DNA of 64,000 nucleotides from Ecdyonurus torrentis (GCA_949318235.1 OX439131.1:35358805-35422804), one strand, 5' to 3'. Numbered from the stretch's first letter, positions 27,729-42,336 are shown. Translations and numbers: made by a program. Notes: generated by a model not told the origin, from the sequence alone.

Positions 27729-29420
27729 TATAATGCTATAAGTGGACACAAAATAATGCTTTTTTTTATTTATTTTTTTCTGATTATTTCCTAGAGCGTC
27801 ATTTATTTCAACTTCTCACTCATTGTCCTGACTGCGCCATTTGTTCAATAACCTATCATTTATTATTAATGTATAATTCATTTGCTGATAATTTTTTGTT
27901 TGAACAATAAAGACTATTATTTATTTATTTATATATAAAAGTAAAATTATCATTTTATTATAATATATTTTCATCATTTTCAATCTTGAAAATTTAAATA
28001 ATATTTTAATTTACAATATAATAAAAAGTATAAAAGCAATAAGTATTATGATTTGATCTGCAAAAACTAAGTTGTCTCTACTTCTGTTTTTTTTTTTTTT
28101 TAAATAAGTATGATATACAATTAAGTAATGTCGAGTATATTAATAAAGAGTAATATTTAACTGATTTAGTTTCAGTCATAAATTTTGGTATTATCCAAAT
28201 AAATTTAATTTGTTATATTTCAAACAATACAAAAATATTTGTTAATATAGAAATATGAATTATTGGTGGCAAAAATATTTCGATATATAATATTTAATTC
28301 AAATATAGGGTTATTTTAATTTTTTTTTTGTTTTACAAAAACTGGCTGTTCAAACAAATAAATCATGAGAGAACGTACTATGGAGCTTCATAAAAAGGGA
28401 TGAAACTCTCAATATAATCTCCTACACCCACCCTTTTTATTTAACCCTTGTGTTAAAAAGGGCTTATTAATTAGTTTGCTTGATATAAATTAATGAAATT
28501 TTATATCAAAAATAATATTAATATTTCAATTAAATTACATAATTTCTTGTTATTTTAAACTTTATAACATTTCTATACAATAATGTAATTAGTTATTTAT
28601 ATCAAGAAAATATAAATTGAAAGGACATAAAAAAGAAATGCAACATTTAATTTTTGTATTTACAGAATATAAAATTCTTCATTATATTTGTTAAGAAAAA
28701 AATAAATTAAGAAGAGAGAAAAAGAAGTTTATATTTTATCATTCTTTTAAGTCGTTATTGTTTATGGTTGAAGCTTTATTAAAATAATTATATGCCTAAA
28801 ATTTTCATTTATACGCAGAATTAAATTATTATTTTTTCTTACCATCTTGCTTGGAGCTATATATCACGAACAAAATATCACGCAAAATGTTATACATATT
28901 CATAGTTCTAAATTTTAATCCTTATCTTTTTGTCTCCCTAAAATTCATGCCTTAGACTTTTCTCTCTTTTCTTCCTCTTCATTATGAATATAAAATTAAG
29001 AATAGATTTCCATCTAATTTGTTTTTCAGTATATAAGAAATATTAAAACAGAGTTGTTAAAAAAAATTACTGTTATATATTTTTTTCCTACTTCTTTTAC
29101 GCTTATATTTAATGTAATTTATTTGTTAATTTTTTTTATACATAAAAAAAAAGCAAAAAAAAAGTTCATTTTTCGTCTTTCGTATATTGCTACATTTAAT
29201 TTTTATATGATTTATATTAAAAGTGTATGTCTTTTTTTTTTTTTTTAATATTATTATTAAAAGACACACCCTGTTCACCCTTTTATATATTATAATAAGA
29301 GTTTATTGTTAGTATGAACAAGTGAATGAATATGCATGTATATGAAACATAGAACTATAATGTTGCTTTTGAGGCAAATACATACAGTAAACGCACACAA
29401 GCATAACAATAACATTAGCA
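27729..29420. other. AT-rich non-coding DNA
   Basis: No recognised feature besides short homopolymers. Confidence 0.5.
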
Positions 29421-29602
29421 AAGACTTTCTCTCTCTCTCTCTCTCTCACTCTTACTTCTCAAGCAAGCAAACTGTCATGTCATTCCTCCCTTGCCAAAAC
29501 AACGACCCTTCCATTTTCACCCACCCACACCCACCCCTTGTTGCAACATTTAAACATTTGAACAATAAGCTACAACATATATAATATAGCTCTACAGAAG
29601 AA

Positions 29603-29604
<2 letters not shown>

Positions 29605-29678
<74 letters not shown>
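29605..29678. repeat. (TA)n microsatellite
   Basis: Pure AT run of about 74 bases. A (GA)n run follows at 29801-29843. Confidence 0.95.
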
Positions 29679-29680
<2 letters not shown>

Positions 29681-29795
29681 TTTCATATAATTGAAGTGTT
29701 TTGTTACATATGTAATTTAGTTTTACTCTACTTATTACTCCGTTATTATTATTATTGAATTAACTCATATATGTATGTATAAGAAACAATCGAGT

Positions 29796-29844
<49 letters not shown>

Positions 29845-30141
29845 AAGAGAGCACTCAATGAACAAGCTACTTTACATGCTCGTTAAATATATTCTCTACA
29901 AGATTTAAATTTAATCATGCATGTTATGTTAGCAATTTGTTAAAATTAATCAAACTAATGACGTAATATAGTTTTTTTTCATCCAAATTACATGTTAAGA
30001 AAATGTCTATCGATTCTTATTTTTTAACACATAAAAAACTTTTTTTTTTAATGGTCGCTTTACGTTTCATTAATTATTACTCTTATAAAGTTTAAAAAGT
30101 TTTTAGTTTTAATTTTAAAAATGAGTTTTTAAATTATTCTC

Positions 30142-30181
<40 letters not shown>

Positions 30182-30987
30182 TTCGTTTAAAAAAAATCAT
30201 ATAGGCTATACATAAAGCCATAAATGATAAAAATATTTGAATAATTACAAAATCAATATCCATTTAGAATTGCTTCTAGGTTTAAAAAAATATAATGACC
30301 AAAGACTATACGGACAATTTAAATAAATATTTTAATTTAAGTGAACATATTGATTAATATCGTACATTAGTTTAGCTTTTTAAAACGGTATAGTTTGAAG
30401 TAAAACGAACGATCTCTTTTTCTTTTTCTAAAAACTTAAAAGGAATGTATTGTTATATATATATACAGTATAAAAAAGAAGAGTCTTTTTTTGGCTGCCA
30501 AAGTAAAGAGGAATAAAGATAAAGTTTAAAGCGATGAGAAAGAAGTGAACATCAAGTAAAATGCCTTACAAATTTTATGTGCATAAAAATATATACCACA
30601 TAATATTGTTGCAAAACATGCATGTGTATAAAAGATAATAAAATATAACATTTTTCCCTATCTCATGTATATACTAAATTGCATCATAAGAATTGCATAC
30701 CCACAGTTTTAGTAAATGCAGCTATAACGCAGGCAGAGCGCATACTAAACACAAAGTTTAATGACTTAAATAATTTATTACTTCAAGCGCTGTTTGTACG
30801 TTAAAATGTATTTTAAAAACATTTTTCTTAACTGATGATATCAAAATTTAGTATTATTATTTTATATTAATTAATATTCATGACAAATTTATATTAAATT
30901 TTATTCTATTTTTTTTTTAATTAAAATTTTAAATTCAAAAAGCATAATCCTTTACTTTTTTGAATAGATTTTTTATTCTTTTTTCAG

Positions 30988-31050
30988 ATTGCAGTATATA
31001 TATACATAATACGAGAACTGAGATTAGATGCAGAGAAAAAGAATTTGTAA
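30988..31050 (+). CDS. Candidate terminal exon, very tentative
   Basis: The acceptor TTCTTTTTTCAG ends at 30987. Phase 0 translation gives 20 codons (IAVYIYII…RLDAEKKNL) and TAA at 31048. The following 140 bases are GC-richer than the flanks. The TA-rich start of the reading suggests it may be fortuitous. Confidence 0.12.
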   Translation: MAVYIYIIRELRLDAEKKNL

Positions 31051-31469
31051 TGTGTGGTACATTAGGTATTCAGCAAGCGCAATTGCAACAGAGTCTTCTA
31101 TTGTGCTCTACAACTACTTTTTTTTTAATAATAAATTTTAAAAGAAACTCCGATTGCAACAGATATAAAATGTTGCAACTTTAGTATTACTCAAGTCAAA
31201 ATGAAAAAAAAAAGTACGGGGAGGGGGGGGGGGGCAAAGAAAGAATGAAAAATACAAGCAAAATTCTCTAATAAATAAATTATTATATTTTTTTATCAAC
31301 TTGATATTCTACAGTATGTACAGTTAGACTAGCGTATATATGAAGTTCCTGCACACGAACCAGCTTATGTTTTAAATGTATTTTAGCGTCTCGTAAGAAG
31401 GTAATAAATAATATTCAAGCAGAAAACATAAGTGAGAGTTCTTTTATTTCAAATGTAATGCTACTATTT

Positions 31470-31625
31470 CCGTGCTAGCGGGAGTATTATTTATGCGTAA
31501 GGGTGAGAATCATGAAAGCACTTAGGATTCCTAAGACCCTAAGATTTCTAAGTATATAGGAGCTCTAAAGTCTTCAGGTGACCTAACAGTAAGTGCTTTG
31601 ATAAACGACACGCTAGTAAATTTAA
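31470..31625. repeat. Possible small inverted-repeat element
   Basis: AAAGCACTTA near 31517 is repeated inverted as TAAGTGCTTT near 31596, with CCTAAG words between, in a patch of more even composition. Borders and target duplication are not clear. Confidence 0.25.
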
Positions 31626-32100
31626 AACTAAGAAGATGCAAAAATAATGCAAATTATAATGGTGTTTATTATAAATGTACAAACTTTTGATTATTATATA
31701 CTTACAATAATATGAATTGAATTGTTATTATTATAATTAAGGAAAAAACTTAATATATACATGATTGTGATAACAGAATTTACGTTTCAAATCCAAGCGT
31801 TAAATCTGAAATGTTATGAGAAAAACACGTACTAAATATGAACGGTTAAATAAAGTTTCACGTGTGAATGTTTTTCTTTATTTTTAGAATGTAAGACTAA
31901 GGAAATAAAAAGAGGCTTATGACATATCTAAATATAGAAATATAAGAATATAAGGTTTGGAAATAGAAATTACTCGACAGATTGACCGCTTTTTGGTTTG
32001 TATTTTTATTTTTCTCTACTATAGAGAAAGTGTAGTTGATTGAAGCCAATGTACACGCAACATTTCGCTTAGGCTGCCTGTTGATGCTTTTGGTTTATAG

Positions 32101-32105
<5 letters not shown>

Positions 32106-32182
<77 letters not shown>
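32106..32182. repeat. (GA)n microsatellite
   Basis: Pure GA run of about 77 bases. Confidence 0.95.
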
Positions 32183-32187
<5 letters not shown>

Positions 32188-32937
32188 CAACATGAAAGTA
32201 ACGGTCAGTTGACTGGAAACGTTTCCAATGAGATTAAGTTCTCCCTCTTCACTATATCCTAACCATGTGGCATTCCCAAAGAAAATTAATGATGACATCT
32301 GTGATTTGTTTTCTTTCGTAAAAGTGTGAACTTTGAGGAGATTGACCACATTAGTGAGCAAGTAAAGTCTGTACAGTTCTAATGTCAAGATATATAATTA
32401 AATTTACATTATAATGTTAACAAATGAGAAATACCATATGATCATATAATAATAATAATAAAACGTTTTTGAATGAAAAGTAATAATTTTTATTTTATGT
32501 CTTTTTATTAGATATTTTTTTATATATATCTTTGTGTCATAAATAATATTTTACGACTTTATTCTGCATCAAATCGATCCTATTTCATCTTTTTCATTTA
32601 ACTCAAACATTTTTCATATCTCTTATGTAAGACATAGTTTTTCTTAAAGAGTATTATTTTTTTTTGTCAAGAAATTTTCATAAATAATATATTATATTAT
32701 TAATTTTTTTTATTGAATGTAAATATATAGGTTAAAAACTATGTAGCCTATATGCAAAATTTGTAATTTTCAACAATTTTTTGTGGATATAGTGGATATA
32801 TTTGGATATATATAACAAGAGAAACCTTCAATAATTTTTATGAACCTACCTCAATTTAAGCTAGATATGTTATATTATTTTATAAAAAGCTAAAGTGAAT
32901 AATAATATTAATCAATAAGGTTTACAGTATTCTAAAT

Positions 32938-33079
32938 CAACGATTCTATAGGTACGATAGGATACGCTAATATTAGTTGTCAATTTTTTTGGCGTAATTC
33001 CCTATCTTTTAACATTGAACAAATGACATGTGAAATTTTAAAAAGTCTTTCGTGTCCTATCATACCTGTAGAATCGTTG
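32938..33079. mobile_element. Family D hAT-like MITE, complete, 142 bp
   Basis: Terminal inverted repeats of about 28 bp: CAACGATTCTATAGGTACGA at the left, with the right end the reverse complement of CAACGATTCTACAGGTATGA. The element is flanked on both sides by the identical 8 bases TTCTAAAT (32930-32937 and 33080-33087). An 8-bp target duplication fits the hAT superfamily. It is too short to encode a transposase. Confidence 0.88.
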
Positions 33080-34199
33080 TTCTAAATAAACCTTTTGCTG
33101 CACTTGGCTTGGATAAAAATTAAAATTGTGATGTTCATTATTATTATACTAACCAGTATTATTATTTTTATTATTTTTAGGAAATGAACATTTTGTTTTG
33201 TTTGTGATGTAAACGATGCTCTAGCTTCAACTTGACATTTTGGTGACTCCCCACAATTCCTAATCAACAGTAATGCATTGTCTCTCTCACTCCGTATCTA
33301 TTAGAACAAACAGTAGGTCTGGCTGCTCACAGCGGGCGGGAGATAAATGTTGTCTCACACAAGGAAATTAAACCCAGCAAACAAGAAAAAAGTACCCCAT
33401 AATGGACGTGTGAGAAAGAGACAAAAAAAATTATAAATGATAATAAAAAAAAGGAGAGAAAAAGAGAGTGAGAGAAGGCATATAAGAGAAGGGAAATAAT
33501 AATAAAAAAAATGGAATGAAGTAAAAATGTTAAAAAATATCTTCTCTACTAAATTACATTTCCACTTCTCAACGGCTATAAGTAGAAAGAAATGGTGGGA
33601 AGTGAGTGAAAGGGCCATTAGAAGCAAGCCAGTCTTTTGTCAGTAGTGCTCCATTTGCATTCGTTATTTCCTCCTCCACCCACCCATGATGACTATAGAG
33701 TCGGAGGGAGACAGAGCAGAACATGCTTACAAAATGCCAAGTAAGTATAAGAAACACCAAAGAGAGAGAGAGAAAAAAAAAAAAAAAAAGAAGAAGAAGA
33801 AGAAATTTCATCTTATATATAACGAATATTAAATTTACATTTTACATTAACTTGAACATCTCTGAATACAATTATATAACAAATAATATTGTGCAACAGG
33901 AGTTTGTAGGTAATTACTTTTAAACCTTACAACATTTGTTTTAATACATTTTAAAGAAAATGGTCACAAATTGAAATGTTCTATTTGAACCGTATAATAA
34001 TCAATTAAATATTGAAATAATAATAATAATAAATCATTCAACAGCTTAAAACAAAATTATTTTGTAAGCTTTTTAAAGACGCTAAAACTTTTTTCGTATC
34101 CATTATTTTATGATAAAAATTATCTAGGTTAAACATACATATTTGTATTTACATTTCTTTAAAAAAAAATAAGAATTTCTTTATAACGCTTGAGTAAGC

Positions 34200-34520
34200 T
34201 AAGCTTTCTTTCTTTTCTTCCTGCTCACTCTACTTGAATTTCTCTTCCATTTCTCATTGACAGTGACGTATAATGTCCGCCATCTTTGCTCGCTCACCAC
34301 CCCCACCCCACCTCTCTGCCGCAATGTAAACAGATAACTTGTGCAAACACACCGTGGTAAAAAGCCCCATTCTTACGTCCTTTTTTTCTCTTTTTTTTTA
34401 TGGAGGACGATGGAGGGCAAGGCGCACGTGACCTCGGAGATAGGGTGAAGGGAGGGGTTGTTCTTGCTGCATAGCCTCCACGCGCCACTAAGTCGCATGA
34501 CGAACCAGCAAAAAAAAAAA
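34200..34520. promoter_or_regulatory. GC island with YY1-like word
   Basis: GTCCGCCATCTTTGCT (34275-34290) is the reverse of an AAGATGGCGGAC word typical of YY1 sites. C-rich and G-rich stretches follow. Confidence 0.3.
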
Positions 34521-35478
34521 AAAAATAGAGAGAGAGAGAGAGAAGAGAGAAATAAAGAAGAAAAAAAAGGAATTAAAAACATTTTGTATTAAATTAACTT
34601 TACAAGAGAAAGAGATAAAATTGTTTGGTATAAAAACTTAATTAATTCTTAATTGCATTTCTTGAAGAGTGATGTACCAGGTGCGCTCTCTGTTTCACAT
34701 CCTATACCCTTGCTGTGAGCCACAGGTGGTAACGTGAATACTTGGTGCATGCATCTCAACCCCCGCGCGATCAACCCTTAGCCAAACTCACAGTTCTCAG
34801 AGAACACCACCTGAACACCTCTTATTAATATAAGATCTCGCGTTGCAAGAAAAAAAAAAATGTTTTTGAGACCCTTAACATTTTACACTTTCCATAGGTA
34901 CAAACTGGAGTATTATAATAAGCTCTCTCCTAAACTACTCACTTGTCAGATTCAGTTAATATAAAAAAACTCGCTATATTTAATTCACAGTAAACAAATG
35001 TGTACATACTAAAAAAAGGGAAACTAGAAGAGGTTAAATTTATAAGATTTCATATTAAAATTAATAATAATGATGTTTAAAAATTTCATACTCATATATA
35101 CGCATATTCAAGATACTATATAATATATCAAATTATATAAACTATAAGTTGAATTATTGATTTGTACTTTGAATTAATATAATTCTGAAACATTACATTA
35201 TATAATATACAAAGATAAACTTTTGTAATAATTCATTGAATGAGAATAACTATAAAAAAAACTTCATGAATTAATTACATTTTAGTTTGCCGTGTCGACA
35301 TTTCATTAGTAACAATTTTATATCCATCTACAGTCTACACATACACACACACACACACACATACAATTGTATGTGCTCTAAATTACATTTACTGTAATGA
35401 ACTTATATAATCAAGCATGTAAAAAAATATATTTTAATGTCATTTTAAAAATTATATTGCATTAATGTATGGACTAAA

Positions 35479-35481
<3 letters not shown>

Positions 35482-35518
<37 letters not shown>

Positions 35519-35637
35519 ATATATATATATATATGTATATGTGTAAAAAGCGTAATGCAGTAGTTTATCGATGTACCTGATTAAAATATAAATTGGCTGC
35601 TTGTTGCTTCGTTATCGGCGGATATTGGCGCTTGGTT

Positions 35638-35686
<49 letters not shown>
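35482..35686. repeat. (GA)n and (TC)n arrays in opposite orientation
   Basis: GA at 35482-35514 followed by a TA run, then TC at 35640-35686. The two purine tracts lie on opposite strands about 125 bases apart. Confidence 0.9.
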
Positions 35687-35689
<3 letters not shown>

Positions 35690-36195
35690 ACTATAGCTTG
35701 GCTCGCCTGTTTTGCTCCCCTATAGTCTAGCCACTCGTGCGCCACACTGAGGTCGTGATTACATACTTTGCCTTCATTTACATGCAAAATTTACATGAAA
35801 CCTGTCTGAATTATGAATCTAGCTACAAAGTACTATAGTACAGTACCTATATAACTGTGTCGTATTTATCATTATTATTACTCATGCATATTTTTACATT
35901 TTATTACAACACGCAAAAATATAAAACGTTCACACATATCAAATATTTTTATGCTAATTTTGTAAACAAATTGTTATGCAAGTAAATATGTTTAGCAAAT
36001 TTACATTTAAAAGCAATTTAAAATTTCAAAAATGTTATCGATGAAAATGAAAATTGTAATTTTTCTTATAATACTATATGAGTAGTGTGGATAAGTAATA
36101 TATAATTTTTATGTATTTTTAATTTGAATTCAAAGTGTGGCAAGGTCATAGATATTGTTTACGATTGTTTTTCATTTTTATCCTGTTATTATCAA

Positions 36196-36230
<35 letters not shown>

Positions 36231-36399
36231 CTATAGAAATAGACACAGAAAAGCAACTTACTATTTTAAGTTTTTATATAACTGAATATTCTTTCTAGTA
36301 TGTCTACCCCGGAAAACTATGGAGCATATTTTATCAAAAATATAAGTTTTGCGTAATTTAAATACCTCTCTGTATGAATTAATGTGCAATATGAAATAT

Positions 36400-36690
36400 A
36401 GACTATTTTCGTACATGACGTCATATTGGAGTCCAGTGACGTCAAGATTAGGCGCCGGTCGCCATGGTATTTTACATCATCATATCATATCATATCATAC
36501 CAGCAGCAGTAAGTACGTTACATACTCCCGTGGTTAGTATGCTCTTGTTGCTGCATGGCTCTTTCGCAATCGTGCGGGTGCAGACGAGAATGTCTGGGAA
36601 TTTGTATACTCAGCCAGCCGATGTGGCGCCTAAGCTGTTGCTCTTCTCAACCGTTCGATACTTGATGCCCAATCGCATTGGACTTTAATA
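36400..36690. promoter_or_regulatory. Island with two CRE words and an X-box-like half
   Basis: TGACGTCAT at about 36417 and TGACGTCAA at about 36436 lie within 30 bases. GGTCGCCATGGTAT follows at 36457-36470. Confidence 0.33.
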
Positions 36691-37103
36691 CAAAAGTACA
36701 CCAGACTGGAAGAAATGATCTTGCCATTAATTTTTTGTCATACACAATAATATATTTCTACATTATATACACAAGAAATCAATTACAGTCGGTTTCTTTA
36801 ACTACTATATATAGCTAATTAAATTAAGGTACACGTAGCAATTTGTGTGGTTTTTATAAAATATTAAGACATAATTGCTAAGTTTTATTTCTATAACATA
36901 CTTTATTTAAAATTTAATTAAATTTTAGACACAAAAAGTTTATGTTAGTAAAAAAAAATCTATATTATATGTGGTAAGAAAAAAAATATACTGTGTAATT
37001 TTAAGTTTTGGAATTAATTTTATACTCTATATATCTCTCATTCTCCCTCACCCTTCTTTTTACCACATCAAATACTTCGTTATACACTTCACTCAATCAA
37101 AGT

Positions 37104-37105
<2 letters not shown>

Positions 37106-37184
<79 letters not shown>
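37106..37184. repeat. (GA)n microsatellite
   Basis: Pure GA run of about 79 bases. Confidence 0.95.
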
Positions 37185-37190
<6 letters not shown>

Positions 37191-38090
37191 GAATTGAGAT
37201 TGTAGGTTGTGAACTCAAGTAGATCTCAAATGAAAGGGATGGAACTTGTGGGCGTGAGTTTCCGGTCTTATTTTGTTGTGTATTTTCTCTTCCTTCTCCG
37301 TCCTTTCTCCTCTCTACTCAACTCTCAACTTGTGTGATTTATGACCACAGATTCTCTTTCATTTCTCATCAAGTTCTGACATAAAAAGAGAAAGAATATC
37401 AAACAAGATTATATACCATGGAGAGAAAAAAAGAAGAAGAAGAAAAAAAAAAAAAAAAAAGGAAAAACTATATACGAAAATGCAGTGTAATATTATTTAC
37501 TTTATAATCTATTTTGTTTGTATACTATAATTATTTACTCCATTTTTCTGTAAACAAACATTATTTTTCAATAGAAATGTAATCAACTGATATCACAATA
37601 AACTAAAATTGTAACGTAATAGATGATTTTTCTGTTGCAATAACAGACAAAAAAAAATTCTATAAGTCTAGACAAGTAGTATTGCAGTCTACTAGTTTTA
37701 TAGTATTTTATATATATAAATGTATAGAGGTATCGTCTTCGTTTCTATACCTTATGATTAATTTTCCTATAATACAGACAATGTTTCTTGCTCTTGTGTA
37801 CGGTTGAGTAAATTTGATGACGTACACAAAATAAATTTTCTATTGTTTATAAAAATAATACATTGTATTTTTTATTTGTAGCAATCTGTTGTGCGGTAAA
37901 CTATTGTAGTATGAATTTTTTCTCATAAAAAAAGTAATGAATTTTCAAGGCAATATAAAAAAATATACAATATATATAAAGGTAATTTGAAATTTTAGCA
38001 GATTTTTTTTCTTCGTCAAGTTTCCGTATTTCTGAGATGCACTGTAGTGATGTATAATAAACTTTTTTTTTTTTTTTTTTTTCCTCACAG

Positions 38091-38454
38091 GATTTGTCCA
38101 ACATAAAAGCTAGTAATATCAGATTTCATGGCTAACGCTTATGGGCATGGGGCTTGGTTCAGCTTTTCCGAGCTGTTGATGGGGTCGCATAGCAACGGGC
38201 AAGAGGCGCCGGCATGTCGGAGTGGAGACCTCAATACACACAGAGAGACGCCCCATCTCCACCCCCGCCGCAAATCCGCGCGCAAACGCCGCTGGACGAG
38301 GAAGGCAGTGAACGGGCAAGGCGATATCGCCTCTTGCACACATACATACACACACATACTACATACACCAAACACAAGCGGTGGTGCGAGAGGAGCAAGA
38401 GGAGGCAGGCGTTATTGGCACCGCAATAAACGAGAATCGCACTCTGTCATGTGA
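38091..38454 (+). CDS. GC-rich open frame behind a strong splice acceptor, uncertain
   Basis: A 20-base T tract and CCTCACAG end at 38090. The ORF from ATG at 38128 (108 codons, basic, with RRKSARKRRWTRK) is the longest frame in the window not made of microsatellite. However, other frames on both strands are open over the same GC-rich block, and the frame runs through a CACATA repeat at 38335-38365, which argues for a GC island lacking stop codons rather than a gene. It contains the X-box-like word GTCGCATAGCAACGG at 38184. Confidence 0.15.
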
Positions 38455-39008
38455 AGGCAAAATGATGGATAAGTTTCCCACTCCCTTTTCTTCTTTTTCA
38501 TTTTAAAATTTCATATTTCATATTTTATTTGTTCAATTTTCCTCTAACGTAAAAAATATAAATAAATATTTGACATTCTTTTTGTTAAATTTGCTTTTTT
38601 TTCCCTCAAAATCCCCCAGAAATGATTTAAGAGAATTTTATTTTCTTGAGAATTTATATACAGTACATATAAAAATACCTAAATATATATATGACGACAT
38701 ATGGAATTTTTTCATTCAAAAATCTTCATAAAACTCGTATGTAGTTCTATTTATCAACTACAAATGAGATTAAAATTAAATAATATTATAAATTAAAAAA
38801 AAAATATCGTTTATAGAGCAGAGTTTATATAATTTTGTAAATGGGGTAACTTAATTTTTTATGTTCCTACATTTTCATAAGCTTAAAAATGATAAAATTT
38901 TATCTTGATTAATTTAAATTTATATACCTTAAAGGCAATATAAAAAAAGTCATGACAGATATAGGAAACTATCCTTGAAAGTTGTTACTAGATTTATGAT
39001 GATTTAGG

Positions 39009-39070
39009 ACAATGTTAGGACAATTGTTATTGTCTTGTTACATATTACATTACTGCCTGGGTCAATAAAG
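39009..39070 (+). repeat. Family H: LINE-like 3' end
   Basis: ACTGCCTGGGTCAATAAA is shared with the minus strand at 42337-42354, preceded in both by a diverged TTGTTA/TGTTAC-rich stretch. The AATAAA at the end fits a retroposon 3' terminus. No reverse transcriptase is seen, so this would be a 5'-truncated copy. Confidence 0.45.
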
Positions 39071-39304
39071 GTTTTCATTTTTTTTTTTTATTATCAACTG
39101 AAAAAAAAAAAAAAAAACTTAACCTAATATCTGACTTTAAAACCCTTATACTTTATTTATAATGAATATTTTTGCTAACTATATACAGAGTGAAAAAGTA
39201 ATATTGTAAAAGTACAAATTACATGTTGAAACATTGGTGTGTGTGTGTGTGATTTGAGGTGGTTCACTTGTTTTCCTTAGTCAGCAGTAAGCTTGCTTTG
39301 CCTT

Positions 39305-39305
<1 letters not shown>

Positions 39306-39378
<73 letters not shown>
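39306..39378. repeat. (TC)n microsatellite
   Basis: TC run with one interruption near its end. Confidence 0.94.
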
Positions 39379-39515
39379 AAGTTTCTGTGAAGTGAAACTG
39401 GCCGGGGGCTAAGAAAAGAGGAATAAAACGTCTCTGCGTGACAACAAATGTCATCGTCAAGCAGCTCAGACAGTCTTAGCATCATCGCCTTAAGCATGTC
39501 TTCCTCTCTTGAAAC

Positions 39516-39520
<5 letters not shown>

Positions 39521-39611
<91 letters not shown>
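39521..39611. repeat. (TA)n microsatellite
   Basis: Pure TA run of about 90 bases. Confidence 0.95.
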
Positions 39612-39614
<3 letters not shown>

Positions 39615-39839
39615 TCCTCATTACATAAACCTACATTATTAAATAGCTTTTTTTTTTTTGTTAATTTAAATTATTGTAACTTGTATTTATATAATGCTAA
39701 AGAAAATTTTGATACAAGAAAAATACAACATTTGATTCATTTTGATTTAAATGTATGGTTTAAATAAATAAAATTGCAGATTCTACGTATAAAAAAATAA
39801 TGAGAATGCAGTAGTGATGAAGAGGATAGCAGTAGTTGT

Positions 39840-39873
<34 letters not shown>

Positions 39874-40047
39874 AGAAAAAAAAATGACGTTCCCTCGTAT
39901 ATAATAACTATGACATTTTTGGCGCATAAGATAAAGTGAGAAAGACAGGGAGAAAATTTCTAACAGCAAGAGAGAAAAAGGCTGCAAAATGTTACAAACA
40001 CTGACGAGCAGTGACATAGCTAGATTAACAATGTAAGGCGGTTGAGA

Positions 40048-40051
<4 letters not shown>

Positions 40052-40110
<59 letters not shown>
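40052..40110. repeat. (GA)n microsatellite
   Basis: Pure GA run, followed by GGGGGAGGATGAG. Confidence 0.94.
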
Positions 40111-40114
<4 letters not shown>

Positions 40115-40449
40115 AAAAAAGAAGGGGGAGGATGAGCTGGTGAACCCTGTGTATCAGGCGACCACTGTTTTACCCCCTTAGCTAAGTCAAACCTAATCCA
40201 ACTTACCAAAGCATTTCCTCGAGGGAAAATATAAAAGAAATCAAAGAAAATAAGAAATAAAAAAACAAAAACAAAAAAACAATAAGATAAAATTAGAGCA
40301 CCAATATGTTAGCTTCAAAATAAATTAAATTTATCAGTTTTTTTATTAAATTATATTTTTTATTTGAAAAATTAATTACGAAATTACAAAAGACGTTCTT
40401 AGATGTATAAAATTTATATCTTATTCGTTTATTTATTAAATTCGTCACA

Positions 40450-40534
40450 TTTTTATCCTGCGAGTTGTGGTGATACCACCAGTCGGACACATCTGTTCTA
40501 CTGGTTGCATATATATATCCTGTGCAGGGGCTAA
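40450..40534 (-). repeat. Family F hairpin repeat, copy c
   Basis: On the minus strand: GCCCCTGCACAGGATATATA, then GCAACCAGT, a 16-nt loop starting AGAACA, ACTGGTGGT, and AGGATAAAAA. The inner stem persists despite loop changes. Confidence 0.66.
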
Positions 40535-41655
40535 ATAAAAGCACTTTTTTTTTCTTCCTTTTTTCTTTCTCTTTTTTATATAATAACTATTGTTAACTCT
40601 TGACACATAACAAATATCCGTTTTTCTAATGAACAAGTAACACTTTTAGTAATATACACAAGGATAATGTTGTGTTGTATAGTGCAGTAATAGTTTTTTG
40701 TTATCCAATACAACAAGAGAGCGGCGACAAATTAAGAGTCGTAAATCAAGTTGCTATAAAACATTCACTATATAATATGAATAAACAAGAATGAAAAACA
40801 AAAATCCCTGCAACAAACTGGAAAAATGCTACTAAATTTTTTTTTTAAATAAAGTTAATTAAGCTTAAACTAAAATCCTCACCCTTACTTTTTTTTAAAT
40901 TTTTTTTTTACTCGCTTTCTTTCCTTTACAATACGATATTTTCTTTTTCATATATATATAAAATGCTTTATATATTTTGTTGAAAAAACATATACACGAT
41001 TCATTTGACTTGTTAATCAATATAGATTCACATCATCACACAAACGGGGGGAGAATAAAAACTTAATAGGATTAATATTAATCCTATTTAACATCAAAAA
41101 ATTGGAACATGGACTTATTATTATATATTTTTTTTATTATCACTTTTTTTTACCCTATTTTTTATTATATATGATAGAAAAATCTTTAGTTCTAAGTATG
41201 TCCGCAAAGTGTCACTACTTACTGAAACATGAAGAGAGGTCATTAACACGAACACTTGTGTAACAAGAAGTACCATACTTCCTGTTAGTTACATGCGCCA
41301 ATGATCTACTTGCAAAAGCTGCTAGCTTGCTGCTTCTATATTATACTGATAACTAAATTTCATGCCGAATGAATTTTAATTTAGACCATAACTTTTATGT
41401 CAAAAAGATTACTATTATACATATCAAAGTAGATTAACCAAAATTTTAAATAAATTAATTTTAATTTACATTTTTTTTAATTTTATGTAAAAATACGCAT
41501 AAGAACGTGCATATATAAAATTGCTTTTATTTTAATTAAGGTGACCGGCTGATATGTGACAAACTGGATGAACGAGAAATATAAAATTAACAAGAAGTAA
41601 AGATGAAATGTTACTTAAACTTTCTGTTAAATACATTTAATCACGATCATATATA

Positions 41656-41919
<264 letters not shown>

Positions 41920-41923
<4 letters not shown>

Positions 41924-42261
41924 AGCCATAGACTACATAAAACAACATGTGCTTTTAATGAATAAACACAAAATGGGATCTTCAATACTGAAGACAATTT
42001 TTACCAGAACATTAATGTAGCCCCACGAGAGAGCGTGAAAAAACTGTAAAGTATGCAATTTGCGTGAAAATTCATGTTTATGACGTCAGAAACATGCAAA
42101 AATGAGTATGAAAATGTTGTGCGGGTTGCATAAATCGAATTTTCTGATCTCTGCTACGGAGTTACTGTTGGGTTTTGAGACGAATTAATGTTATTTATGT
42201 CAATCCCATCAAGTGTTTTGTGATATAAATGCTTATGTTTTTCTCTGGTCTATTCCTTTAA
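41920..42261. mobile_element. Family B MITE, longest copy (342 bp)
   Basis: Begins at the TTAA closing the family A copy and ends TGGTCTATTCCTTTAA. It contains GTTTATGACGTCAGAAACAT and the family's GCGGGTTGCATAA word. It is the best template for the family. Confidence 0.78.
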
Positions 42262-42336
42262 GTTATCAATATCATGGTTTAAAGATAACATGTAAATGTG
42301 AAAAATCTTATTTTAGAAATAGTAAGAAATAAGACA

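Noticed and set aside
33723..33740. Possible short exon MLTKCQ before GTAAGTATA
   Set aside because: Only six codons, with a weak upstream acceptor (GACTATAG). Kept out of the feature list.
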